From contig JBHOGO010000030.1 of NCBI GenBank assembly GCA_043421945.1, positions 1 to 45,019 of the forward strand: 45,019 bases of DNA, given 5' to 3'. The translations under genes and the position numbers were made by a program. Under the pieces are notes generated by a model. That model made no database searches, was not told where the DNA came from, and worked only from the letters and a program-made list of their open reading frames with translations. The DNA comes from Thaumasiovibrio sp043421945 (lineage in GTDB: Bacteria > Pseudomonadota > Gammaproteobacteria > Enterobacterales > Vibrionaceae). Shown in pieces: positions 1 through 8,200 of this stretch; position 1 is the first letter of the stretch; the number at the start of each line of letters is the position of its first letter.

Positions 1-124
1 TAGCAATTTGTGTTCGTGAGTAGCCATCTTTGAAGTGGGCAAGCGCGAGCAGCCTCATTTTCATTTGAATAGATTTTTGTTGGCTTGCTAACTTTTTGAA
101 GTCGATATTATTGAGGCTATCCAT
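1..124 (-). mobile_element. IS630-family transposase, N-terminal fragment cut by the window edge
   Basis: A reading frame starts with ATG at 124-122 and stays open to base 1, giving 41 codons. The product begins MDSLNNIDFKKLASQ and continues through LLALAHFKDGYSRTQIA. The segment LALAHFKDGYSRTQIA looks like the first part of the helix-turn-helix at the start of IS630-type (Tc1/mariner-like) transposases, which reads RLLALAHFKDGKSRTQIAK in relatives I recall. The catalytic DDE domain would lie left of the window, so whether the gene is intact cannot be judged. A possible element end is the minus-strand sequence CTGATACCAATCTAAG just inside a TA dinucleotide at 189-190; IS630 elements insert at TA. 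The element boundary is inferred; the HTH similarity is by recall. Confidence 0.7.
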
Positions 125-226
125 AGCAATGTGACTGTCTGAAAGAGTAACCTCAATTAGATCATATTTTTACTTAGATTGGTATCAGTACAAATAATGA
201 GCACGCTTTGATTTTCTTTGAAATAG

Positions 227-261
227 TATTGTCAGCGGAGGCCTTACCTGCACTGACAATA
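227..261 (-). terminator. Inverted repeat downstream of yicG, possible terminator
   Basis: TATTGTCAG (227-235) and CTGACAATA (253-261) form a perfect 9-bp inverted repeat. The stem continues inward with two mismatches to AGG/CCT. It lies 50 bp past the yicG stop on the gene's strand. There is no clear T tract, so function as an intrinsic terminator is uncertain. The rest of 125-310 holds the presumed IS end and nothing else I recognise. Confidence 0.4.
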
Positions 262-310
262 ATAAGTAAGAGAAATAGCGACTTTTACTCTAAGCCGCTA
301 GTCATTAGGG

Positions 311-937
311 CTATGATTGCTTTAAGGCAAAGGTAGGGAGTGATAGGTGCCATTTGATAGCCGCTAATCTAATCGAAAGCGTCGTGACAATACCTGCTAG
401 CATTGCAGCGTTTGTCGGTACTGAAAGTGTTAGTGCGCCAGTATGAATGATTCCCCCTGCGATACAGGCAGTCGCGTACACTTCAGTTCTGAGTACCATC
501 GGAATCTCTCTTGCCAGTACATCCCGAATAATACCGCCACCGCAGCCTGTCATTACTCCCATGATGACTGAAACCACAGGATCTGCACCATAAGAGAGAG
601 CTTTCTCAACACCAATCGCAACGAATACAGCAAGACCAATAGCATCAGAAACAGGCAGTAAATACCAAGGCAGGCGCTTGGGGTTTTTAATGAGCAACAT
701 GGAGAGGATGCCCGTTATCAATATCACCCATACATATTCAGATTGGGTGATCCAGAACACAGGTGTTGCGCCTAGTGCCATATCTCGAATCGTCCCCCCA
801 CCAATTGCCGTAACGGCTGCTAATACCATTACGCCGAAAGGATCCATTCTCAATCGGCCAGCAAGTATGACACCAGAAATGGCAAAAACGGCAGTGCCAA
901 AAAGGTCTAGTAAATAAATCAACATTGCGGAATTCAC
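311..937 (-). CDS. yicG: TRIC-type (UPF0126, YicG/YadS family) inner-membrane protein
   Basis: The 208-residue protein consists almost entirely of hydrophobic helices. It has the two tandem UPF0126 halves, each marked by a glycine-rich turn: AIGGGTIRDMALG in the first and TGCGGGIIRDVLARE in the second. This duplicated fold is that of prokaryotic TRIC-like channels, so it is probably a trimeric cation channel of the inner membrane; the ion and physiological role are not known for this branch. It is the last gene of the minus-strand cluster mtnN-cbiB-btuF-yicG, separated from btuF by 154 bp, so it may have its own promoter. No strong Shine-Dalgarno precedes the ATG. Family assignment is firm; the gene symbol is by similarity only. 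Confidence 0.85.
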   Translation of the reverse strand: MNSAMLIYLLDLFGTAVFAISGVILAGRLRMDPFGVMVLAAVTAIGGGTIRDMALGATPVFWITQSEYVWVILITGILSMLLIKNPKRLPWYLLPVSDAIGLAVFVAIGVEKALSYGADPVVSVIMGVMTGCGGGIIRDVLAREIPMVLRTEVYATACIAGGIIHTGALTLSVPTNAAMLAGIVTTLSIRLAAIKWHLSLPTFALKQS

Positions 938-1085
938 ACTACAAATAGGAACAGGAGTGGTGATTGTAATGTAGATTTTCTTCCAAGCAAGCGTTGAGTA
1001 TGGGGAAATTTTGCGCTACATCATGCTCGTTGCAAAATTAGAACACTTCTCTCTTTCGATTGCTTGAGGAGGGTGAAGGATGCAT

Positions 1086-1931
1086 TCATTCATGTAGATA
1101 CGCACAAATTTCTTGGGCAGCTTTCAAGCTTCTCGGTGTGGCCCTTGTGAGCCAATCACTATTAAGAGAGACAATGCGCTGATTGTCGACAGCAGGTAGT
1201 TTTCCTTCCCAACGCTGCCAAACAGTGTCATTTATCTCTTGGCCATGAGGTAGGAAAATCACATCCGGCTGACGCATGATAACTTGTTCTTGGTTCACTT
1301 GTGGATAGGGAACACGGCTCTCTGCAAAGATGTTTTTCCCTTGGCAGATATCGAAAACAGGGCCGGGCCAAGAAGCTGAATTCATTGTCATTAACGGAGT
1401 CGTGCTGAGTTGATAAAAAAAGCTGACTTCATCTGCATCTTTGTAGCGTTCACGAAGTGTCGATAGTTCTTGTCGAAAGTTGGTTGCTGCTTCTTTACCC
1501 TGCTCCGGTACGAGTGAATACTCACTGAGTTCATCAATGATATCGCCAATATCAGTGAGCTGATTTGGATAGGTATTGATCACATTGTATCCAAGCTGGC
1601 GAAGCTTAAAGAGCTGCTGGGCAGGGTTACCACCTTCCCATGCCAGAATAATGTCTGGGTTTAACGTGATGACTCGCTCTAGATTTATTCCTCGATGGTT
1701 GGCAATACGTTCGATATCGAGGGCTGCTGGTGGGTAGTCGCTGTGTTCGCTGACGCCAACTATATAGTCACCAAGCCCAGCAGCGAACGCGAGTTCGGTT
1801 CCTTGAGGGGAGAGTGTGACGATGCTGAGGCTGTCGGATGGTGCTTGTCTCTCGGCATATGAAGAAAAAGCAGAAAGTAGAAGACAAAGCGTCAAGGTGA
1901 ATCGGTTAACAATAGAGTACATAGGTATCAT
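1086..1931 (-). CDS. btuF: Periplasmic vitamin B12-binding protein BtuF
   Basis: This is a class III periplasmic binding protein (Fe3+/B12 type) that captures cobalamin and hands it to the BtuCD ABC transporter. I place the start at the ATG at 1931-1929, which overlaps the cbiB stop as TAATG. That gives MIPMYSIVNRF followed by the hydrophobic stretch LTLCLLLSAFSSYA, a typical signal peptide cleaved after YA, and 281 residues, near the usual length. A longer frame open to 1985 would put an implausible extra hydrophobic segment before the signal. The next ATG, at 1922, is also possible. The body has the family pattern SIVTLSPQGTELAFAAG and NPDIILAWEGG. The stop/start overlap suggests translational coupling to cbiB. 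The btuCD genes are not in this window. Confidence 0.85.
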   Translation of the reverse strand: MIPMYSIVNRFTLTLCLLLSAFSSYAERQAPSDSLSIVTLSPQGTELAFAAGLGDYIVGVSEHSDYPPAALDIERIANHRGINLERVITLNPDIILAWEGGNPAQQLFKLRQLGYNVINTYPNQLTDIGDIIDELSEYSLVPEQGKEAATNFRQELSTLRERYKDADEVSFFYQLSTTPLMTMNSASWPGPVFDICQGKNIFAESRVPYPQVNQEQVIMRQPDVIFLPHGQEINDTVWQRWEGKLPAVDNQRIVSLNSDWLTRATPRSLKAAQEICAYLHE

Positions 1932-2881
1932 TAGAAGATCAGTAACCAGAGTGAGCATAGCGCCAGCCAAAGCCAGAGGCGCCAATAAAGTAAGTGTTGG
2001 AGCTGCGCAATGTGTAATGCTGCGGGAGCGATAGGGCCACCAATGCTAGGACGATCTCGGCGTTGCTCTGCATAAATAGCCGGCCCCCCAAGTGAAAGGG
2101 TTAGCTTTCCACCAGCGGCAGCGAGTAACCAACCAGGGCCGGGTAACAACCATTGTTCGCCTTGCTGCCAAAGGACTCTTATGGCATTACCAACGTTTCT
2201 GCCAAGGGTAAGCAATAATGCAAAAAGGCGAAGCGGTATGATATCGGCAGCCGCTAAAATACGCACGGCAGGCAAGCCAAAATACTGGTAGCTTAACCTC
2301 GATGGGGACCAGCTTCGTGCCAGTGTCAGGGCTAATCGATACAGTATTGCGCCGATTCCACCGGCAAGGCAGTACCAGAAAAGTACCGCAACAACTTGAC
2401 GTCCATACCCCATCAACAACGTTTCAGCAGTTGCTTTACCCAGCCCCACGCGAGAGAGTTTGTCTGTATCACGATTGATTTCAAGGGAGAGTAGGTGACG
2501 ACAATAACCGATTCTATCTTCGGCAATACCTTTACTGAGACGGTGAGCGAGTTGGTGAGGGTGTTTCCACTCAATAGCGAACCACAGCAGGGTTAAATTA
2601 AAGAGGCTATCTAACCAGACAAATTGTTTTAATGCGACAAGCGAGATGAGGACAGTGAGCCACATGATAGACCACGCCAATAAGCCGGAAAGCTGACGTT
2701 GTTTTGGGGTGTCACTTGGGTTGTTGACCTTTTCTGCGACGATAACACAGAGTTGTTGCCAAATTCGGATAGGGTGAAATTCAGGCGGCAAAGAGATAAC
2801 CCAATGCAGCAGTAAAGCACCCCACAGTGCGAGTAGGGTGCCATTCTCAAGCAAGAGAGTAATAAGTCCGTTTACAGTCAC
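1931..2881 (-). CDS. cbiB: CbiB/CobD-family cobalamin biosynthesis membrane protein
   Basis: This 316-residue polytopic membrane protein resembles adenosylcobinamide-phosphate synthase (CbiB/CobD), which attaches aminopropanol phosphate to adenosylcobyric acid. Visible family features are the N-terminal LPPEFHPIRIW (canonical PxxHPV), the central GLGKATAETLL (canonical RDTxxL region, partly diverged), and the C-terminal GPGWLLAAAGGKLTLSLGGPAIY. The start is GTG at 2881, 20 bp after mtnN. No corrin-ring genes are nearby, so corrinoid salvage together with the adjacent btuF is more likely than de novo synthesis. Divergence at the RDT-type motif leaves catalytic activity open; the family is clear. 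Confidence 0.8.
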   Translation of the reverse strand: MTVNGLITLLLENGTLLALWGALLLHWVISLPPEFHPIRIWQQLCVIVAEKVNNPSDTPKQRQLSGLLAWSIMWLTVLISLVALKQFVWLDSLFNLTLLWFAIEWKHPHQLAHRLSKGIAEDRIGYCRHLLSLEINRDTDKLSRVGLGKATAETLLMGYGRQVVAVLFWYCLAGGIGAILYRLALTLARSWSPSRLSYQYFGLPAVRILAAADIIPLRLFALLLTLGRNVGNAIRVLWQQGEQWLLPGPGWLLAAAGGKLTLSLGGPAIYAEQRRDRPSIGGPIAPAALHIAQLQHLLYWRLWLWLALCSLWLLIF

Positions 2882-2901
2882 TTAGCTTGTGGTCTCCAGA
2901 G

Positions 2902-3600
2902 TTAAGCGTTAAGTAATTCTACCATCTTAACGGCCATTTCTGACGAACTCTTTGCTGCAAGAGGCAAGAACTCATTGAAGTCCATTGGCGACTCTTTTTC
3001 GACAACATCAGAGATCGCGCGAACAATCACAAATGGTACCTTAAATTGCTCACACACCTGAGCAACGGCAGAAGCTTCCATTTCAGCAGCCACGATAGTT
3101 GGGAAGTTCGTGCGAATGGTGTCTACTTGCTCTTTGGTTGCGATAAATGCATCACCAGAACAGATCAAGCCGCGTACAGCATGAGTATCACCAAGTGCTG
3201 ACAGTGCTTTTTCTGCAATTTCAATCAAGCGCTCATCAGCTTGGTATGCCGCAGGTTGGCCTGCCATCTGACCAATTTCATAACCGAATGCGGTTACGTC
3301 AGCATCGTGATGACGGACTTCGTTTGAAATAACCACATCGCCCATGGTTAGTGAACGGTCAAAACCACCAGCAGAGCCAGTATTGATGACGACGTCAGGC
3401 GCGAAGTGATCGAGTAGGATTGTTGTTCCAATCGCGGCAGACACTTTGCCAATGCCCGATTGTAAAAGCACGATGTCTGCGCCATTCAATGTACCTGTAT
3501 AGAATGTACAGCCAGCAAGTTGCTGGGTTTGAATGCCGTCAATCATCGACTTCAAAATCGCGACTTCTTGTTCCATCGCACCAATAATACTGATTTTCAT
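2902..3600 (-). CDS. mtnN: 5'-methylthioadenosine/S-adenosylhomocysteine nucleosidase
   Basis: MtnN (Pfs) cleaves methylthioadenosine, S-adenosylhomocysteine and 5'-deoxyadenosine to adenine plus the ribose moiety. It recycles methionine, relieves methylation by-product inhibition and feeds AI-2 synthesis through LuxS. The 232-residue length equals E. coli MtnN. Motifs include MKISIIGAMEQEV at the start, the substrate-loop IGKVSAA, TGSAGG, and VAAEMEASAVAQV followed by VRAISDVVE, which carry the catalytic glutamate and aspartate. It is the first gene of the minus-strand cluster with cbiB 20 bp downstream. Its cytosolic role and identity are secure. Confidence 0.95.
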   Translation of the reverse strand: MKISIIGAMEQEVAILKSMIDGIQTQQLAGCTFYTGTLNGADIVLLQSGIGKVSAAIGTTILLDHFAPDVVINTGSAGGFDRSLTMGDVVISNEVRHHDADVTAFGYEIGQMAGQPAAYQADERLIEIAEKALSALGDTHAVRGLICSGDAFIATKEQVDTIRTNFPTIVAAEMEASAVAQVCEQFKVPFVIVRAISDVVEKESPMDFNEFLPLAAKSSSEMAVKMVELLNA

Positions 3601-3708
3601 ACTATGTCCAGTCTGTTCATGTCATTTTCGTTGATGCTCAGAGTGTAACATGAGTTTGAGGTGAAGCAGAAACAAGCTAAGGGTAGGGGTGTGGTGATCT
3701 TTAGATGT

Positions 3709-3741
3709 AAAAAAGCCAGTACTGAGTCAGTACTGGCTTTT
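3709..3741 (-). terminator. Intrinsic terminator of gltBD
   Basis: A perfect 13-bp stem, AAAAGCCAGTACT (3711-3723) with AGTACTGGCTTTT (3729-3741) around a 5-nt loop, lies about 50 bp past the gltD stop. Read on the minus strand it is followed by a six-T tract, the standard Rho-independent form. Confidence 0.9.
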
Positions 3742-3789
3742 GAGTCATGTTAGCGCAAAGGGGATAAACCTCAGTGAGGCTATGTCACC

Positions 3790-5262
3790 TTAGTTTGAAG
3801 ATAACATCAAAGAGTCAGCTTTCGCTTCAAGGTTCGTATTACCCATCAAGTGTGCATCGACAGCGCGGGCACTCTCACGACCTTCATTGATACAGCGCAC
3901 GACTAATGATTGGCCTGTGCGCATATCACCTGCAGCAAAGATACCATCTTGGTTAGTCATAAAGTCAGTGGTCGCAACATTCCCTCGATCATCAATCGCG
4001 ATGTCTAGTTGTGCTAGCACACCATGTGGCTCAGGGTGCAAGAAGCCCATCGCCAAGAATGCTAAGTCACAAGGAATGATGCGCTCACTACCTTCTACTT
4101 CCTTAAACTCCGGACGCTGACCAGGTGCTGCTTCGCCCCATACGATATCAGCAATACGTAACGCTTTTACATTACCGTTATCGTCACCAATAAACTCTTT
4201 GGTTAAGATATTCCAGTGACGGTCACAGCCTTCTTCATGTGATGTAGAAGTACGCATTATCATCGGGTATTGAGGCCAAGGTTGATTCGCAGGGCGTTGC
4301 TCCGGCGGAATTGGCATAATCTCAACTTGTGTAATGCTTGCTGCACCATGTCGGTTTGATGTTCCTACACAGTCAGAACCCGTATCACCACCACCAATAA
4401 CGACAACATGTTTACCTTTTGCATGGATCTCTTTGGTTTTCAAGTCCATGTCATTCGCTCGGCGGTTATTTTGGCCTAGGAACTCCATCGCAAAGTGAAC
4501 ACCAGTTAGCTCTCTACCTGGAATAGGTAAGTTGCGAGGTACGGTTGAACCGCCCGTCAGTAAAACGGCGTCATACTCTTGGCGAAGCTGTTGAGCATTA
4601 ATATCAACACCGATATGTGCATTAACCTCAAACTTAATACCCGCATCAGCCATCAAGTTAACTTTACGATCAATAACATCCATGCCCAGCTTGAAGTCTG
4701 GAATGCCGAAACGCAGTAGACCGCCAACTTTCTCGTCACGTTCATACACGGTAACGCAGTGACCTGCACTATTCAGCTGTTCTGCAGCTGCAAGCCCAGC
4801 AGGGCCGCTACCAATGATCGCAACGGTTTTCCCCGAACGTTTACGTGGTGTTTTCGGTTTTGCGTATCCTTCACGATATGCTGTTTCTACAATCGTTTTC
4901 TCTATGTTACAGATAGTGATTGGGTCTTGGTTAATCCCTAGTACACATGAACTCTCACAAGGTGCTGGGCACACACGTCCTGTGAATTCAGGGAAGTTAT
5001 TGGTCGAACTTAAGATGTTCCACGCTTCTTCCCAGCTATCACGGTAAACCGCATCGTTGAATTCAGGAATGATATTGCCGATTGGGCAACCGTTATGACA
5101 AAACGGTACGCCACAATCCATACAACGTGAGGCTTGCTCACCGATCTTGCCACCAAACTCATCGTTCTTTACAAACTCTTTGTTATCCTGAATACGTACT
5201 TCAGGGGCGACTTTAGATGGTAGCTCACGACCATGCTCGAGAAATCCAGTTGGCTTACCCAT
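3790..5262 (-). CDS. gltD: Glutamate synthase (NADPH) small subunit
   Basis: The beta subunit of GOGAT takes electrons from NADPH through FAD to the iron-sulfur clusters of the large subunit. The 490-residue protein has N-terminal cysteine clusters at C47, C50, C55 and C59 and at C98, C102 and C106. The FAD-binding motif is GSGPAGLAA at about residue 151 and the NADPH motif is VIGGGDTGSDC near 288. The C-terminal FAD segment contains GIFAAGDMRTGQSLVV. Its ATG lies inside the end of gltB (8-nt overlap, 5255-5262), indicating translational coupling and a 1:1 product ratio. The terminator at 3709-3741 closes the operon. Assignment is firm. Confidence 0.96.
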   Translation of the reverse strand: MGKPTGFLEHGRELPSKVAPEVRIQDNKEFVKNDEFGGKIGEQASRCMDCGVPFCHNGCPIGNIIPEFNDAVYRDSWEEAWNILSSTNNFPEFTGRVCPAPCESSCVLGINQDPITICNIEKTIVETAYREGYAKPKTPRKRSGKTVAIIGSGPAGLAAAEQLNSAGHCVTVYERDEKVGGLLRFGIPDFKLGMDVIDRKVNLMADAGIKFEVNAHIGVDINAQQLRQEYDAVLLTGGSTVPRNLPIPGRELTGVHFAMEFLGQNNRRANDMDLKTKEIHAKGKHVVVIGGGDTGSDCVGTSNRHGAASITQVEIMPIPPEQRPANQPWPQYPMIMRTSTSHEEGCDRHWNILTKEFIGDDNGNVKALRIADIVWGEAAPGQRPEFKEVEGSERIIPCDLAFLAMGFLHPEPHGVLAQLDIAIDDRGNVATTDFMTNQDGIFAAGDMRTGQSLVVRCINEGRESARAVDAHLMGNTNLEAKADSLMLSSN

Positions 5263-8200
5263 TGATTGCCTCCACTTCCTTGTTTTCGGCTTTAGCTTTG
5301 TTTTTCAGCAATACAGCTTTGTAGTCTCTTGGCATTACCTTCACCATTTTGGCGAGGTTGCCTTCAAAGTTGCTTAGGAAGGTTTCAGCAACAGTACTAC
5401 CTGTTAGCTCTTGCTGCTTCGTTAGCATCTCTTTCAGAAGTACCTTGTCTTCATCATCGATCGGGTCAAGGTCAACAAGCTCAGGGTTTAGCTTCGACTG
5501 GAAGTCATCAAACTGATCCCAGACATAAGCAATACCACCGCTCATACCCGCTGCGAAGTTACGCCCTGTTGAACCAAGGATAACGGCAATACCACCAGTC
5601 ATGTATTCACAACCGTGGTCACCAACGCCTTCAACAACAACTTTGGCACCGGAGTTACGCACACAGAAGCGCTCACCAGCCATACCACGAATGTATGATT
5701 CACCAGAGGTTGCGCCATAGAAACAGACGTTGCCGACAACAATGTTATCTTCAGGAACGATGTCAGACTTCACGTCAGGATAAAGGACCAACGTACCGCC
5801 GGATAAACCTTTACCCCAGTAATCGTTCGCGTCACCTTCAACTTCGAATTTAACGCCTTTCGATAGGAAAGCACCGAAACTTTGACCAGCACTACCGTTG
5901 AACTTCACGTTCATTGGTTCAGGCAAGCCTTGGTCTTTATAAATTTTCGAGATTTCGTTCGACAACATGGTACCGGCACTTCGGTCAGTATTCACAATTG
6001 GGAACTCAGCAGACACGGCTTTACCTTCGTAAAGAGCCGGTGCGGCAATCTCGATGAGTTTACGGTCAAGAACGTTTTCTAGACCATGATTTTGTTCACG
6101 CTGATTGTATACGCCATCTTCTTCTCGCGCAGGTTCGATGTGCAGAACCGGAGATAGGTCTAAGTTGGTGTATTTCCAGTGTGAAATATCAGAGCGAATG
6201 CGCAGTTTCTGTGATTGGCCTACCATCTCTTCAATAGAGCGGAAACCAAGTTCAGCCATAATTTCACGTAGGCCTTGAGCCATGTAGGTGAAGAAGGTAA
6301 CCACATCTTCTACTCGGCCATCAAAACGTTCGCGTAGCGTTTTATTTTGTGTCGCAATACCAACAGGACAGGTGTTGAGGTGACACTTACGCATCATGAT
6401 ACACCCTTCAACGACCAAGGCTGCCGTTGCCACACCCCACTCTTCAGCACCGAGTAACGTTGCGACAGCAAGGTCACGAGGTGTTTTCATCTGACCATCA
6501 GACTGAACAACGATACGGTTACGTAGGCCATTTTTCAGTAGTGTTTGGTGAGTTTCAGCCAAGCCTAATTCCCACGGAAGCCCCGTGTGGCGGATTGACG
6601 AAATTGGAGATGCACCTGTACCGCCATCGAAACCAGCAATTAGCACGACATCGGCTTTTGCTTTCGCAACACCAGAGGCAATCGTACCTACACCAGCTTC
6701 TGATACCAGCTTAACGTTCACACGCGCTTTGCGGTTTGCGTTCTTCAAGTCGTAGATAAGCTGAGCTAAATCTTCGATTGAGTAGATATCGTGGTGCGGT
6801 GGTGGTGAGATTAGACCGACACCAGGCGTTGAGTGACGCGTTGCACCAATCCAGTCATCGACTTTATCACCTGGTAGTTGACCGCCTTCGCCTGGCTTCG
6901 CACCTTGTGCCATCTTGATCTGAATTTCATCAGAGTTGGACAAGTAGTAAGAAGTCACACCGAAACGACCAGAAGCAACTTGCTTGATAGCAGAGCGTTC
7001 CCAATCGCCGTTCTCTTTCTTATCGAAACGAGCAGGGTCTTCACCACCTTCACCGGAGTTTGACTTCGCACCAATGCGGTTCATTGCCACAGCAAGGGTT
7101 GAGTGTGCTTCATGTGAAATAGAGCCAAAGCTCATTGCGCCCGTTGCAAAACGTTTTAGGATGTTTTCAACTGGCTCTACATCTTCAATCGCAATGCTTC
7201 CCGCTGGGTTCTTTATAAACTCAAGCTGGCTACGTAGTGTTGCCGCATCATCGCCTTGCGAATCAACCTCGTGACAGTACTCTTTGAACTGATCAAAGTT
7301 ACGATCGCGTGTTGATTTTTGTAGAAGGTGAATGGTTTCAGGATTAAACAGGTGCTTTTCACCACGCTGTTTCCATTGATAAACCCCGCCAACATCCAGC
7401 ATTTGAATTGGGATTTCACGCGTTGGGTAACCCAGACGGTGACGTACTAAAACTTCTTTCGCAATATCGTCGATAGTTAAACCTTCGATACGCGTGACTG
7501 TGCCACTGAAGTACTTATCGACGACAGATTTACTGATACCAAGTGCTTCGAATATTTGAGCGCCATGGTAAGACTGTAACGTTGAGATACCCATCTTCGA
7601 GAAGATCTTCAATAAGCCCATATTGACGCCCTTACGGAAGTTCTCAAACAGAACATCGGAAGGCGTTTCAGGGTCAAGTTTCTTCGTCTTCTGCAGCGAA
7701 ATGATGGTTTCCGTAACTAAGTATGGGTTAATCGCATTCGCGCCATAGCCTAACAGTGTTGCAAAGTGATGCGTCTCACGTGCGTCACCTGTCTCAACCA
7801 CGATGTCACATTTCGCACGTAGGCCTTTACGGATTAAGTGGTGGTGAACAGCGCCAACAGCAAGCATGGCTGGAATAGCTGCGTGGTTTGAGTTAACAGC
7901 ACGGTCCGTTAGGATAATAATAGAGTAGCCATCAATAACGGCATCTTCTGAGTACTGACAGATACGCTTCAACGCGCGCTCTAATTTGCCATCTTCACCA
8001 CTTGCGCTGAAGACGATATCCAGTGTTTTTGCTTGAAGGTGTTCGTTATCAATCGCGCGTAGCTTTTCAAGCTCAGCATTACTCAGAATAGGTGATTCAA
8101 CTTCTACTTTAAGGCAGTGCTCAGGCGTTTCTGATAGCAGGTTATGATCCTTACCGAGGTAAGTTTTCAATGACATAACCATACGCTCACGGATCGGGTC

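Noticed and set aside
1932..1985. A longer btuF start at 1985
   Set aside because: It would add a second hydrophobic segment before the signal peptide and deepen the overlap with cbiB; ATG 1931 gives a normal exported protein.
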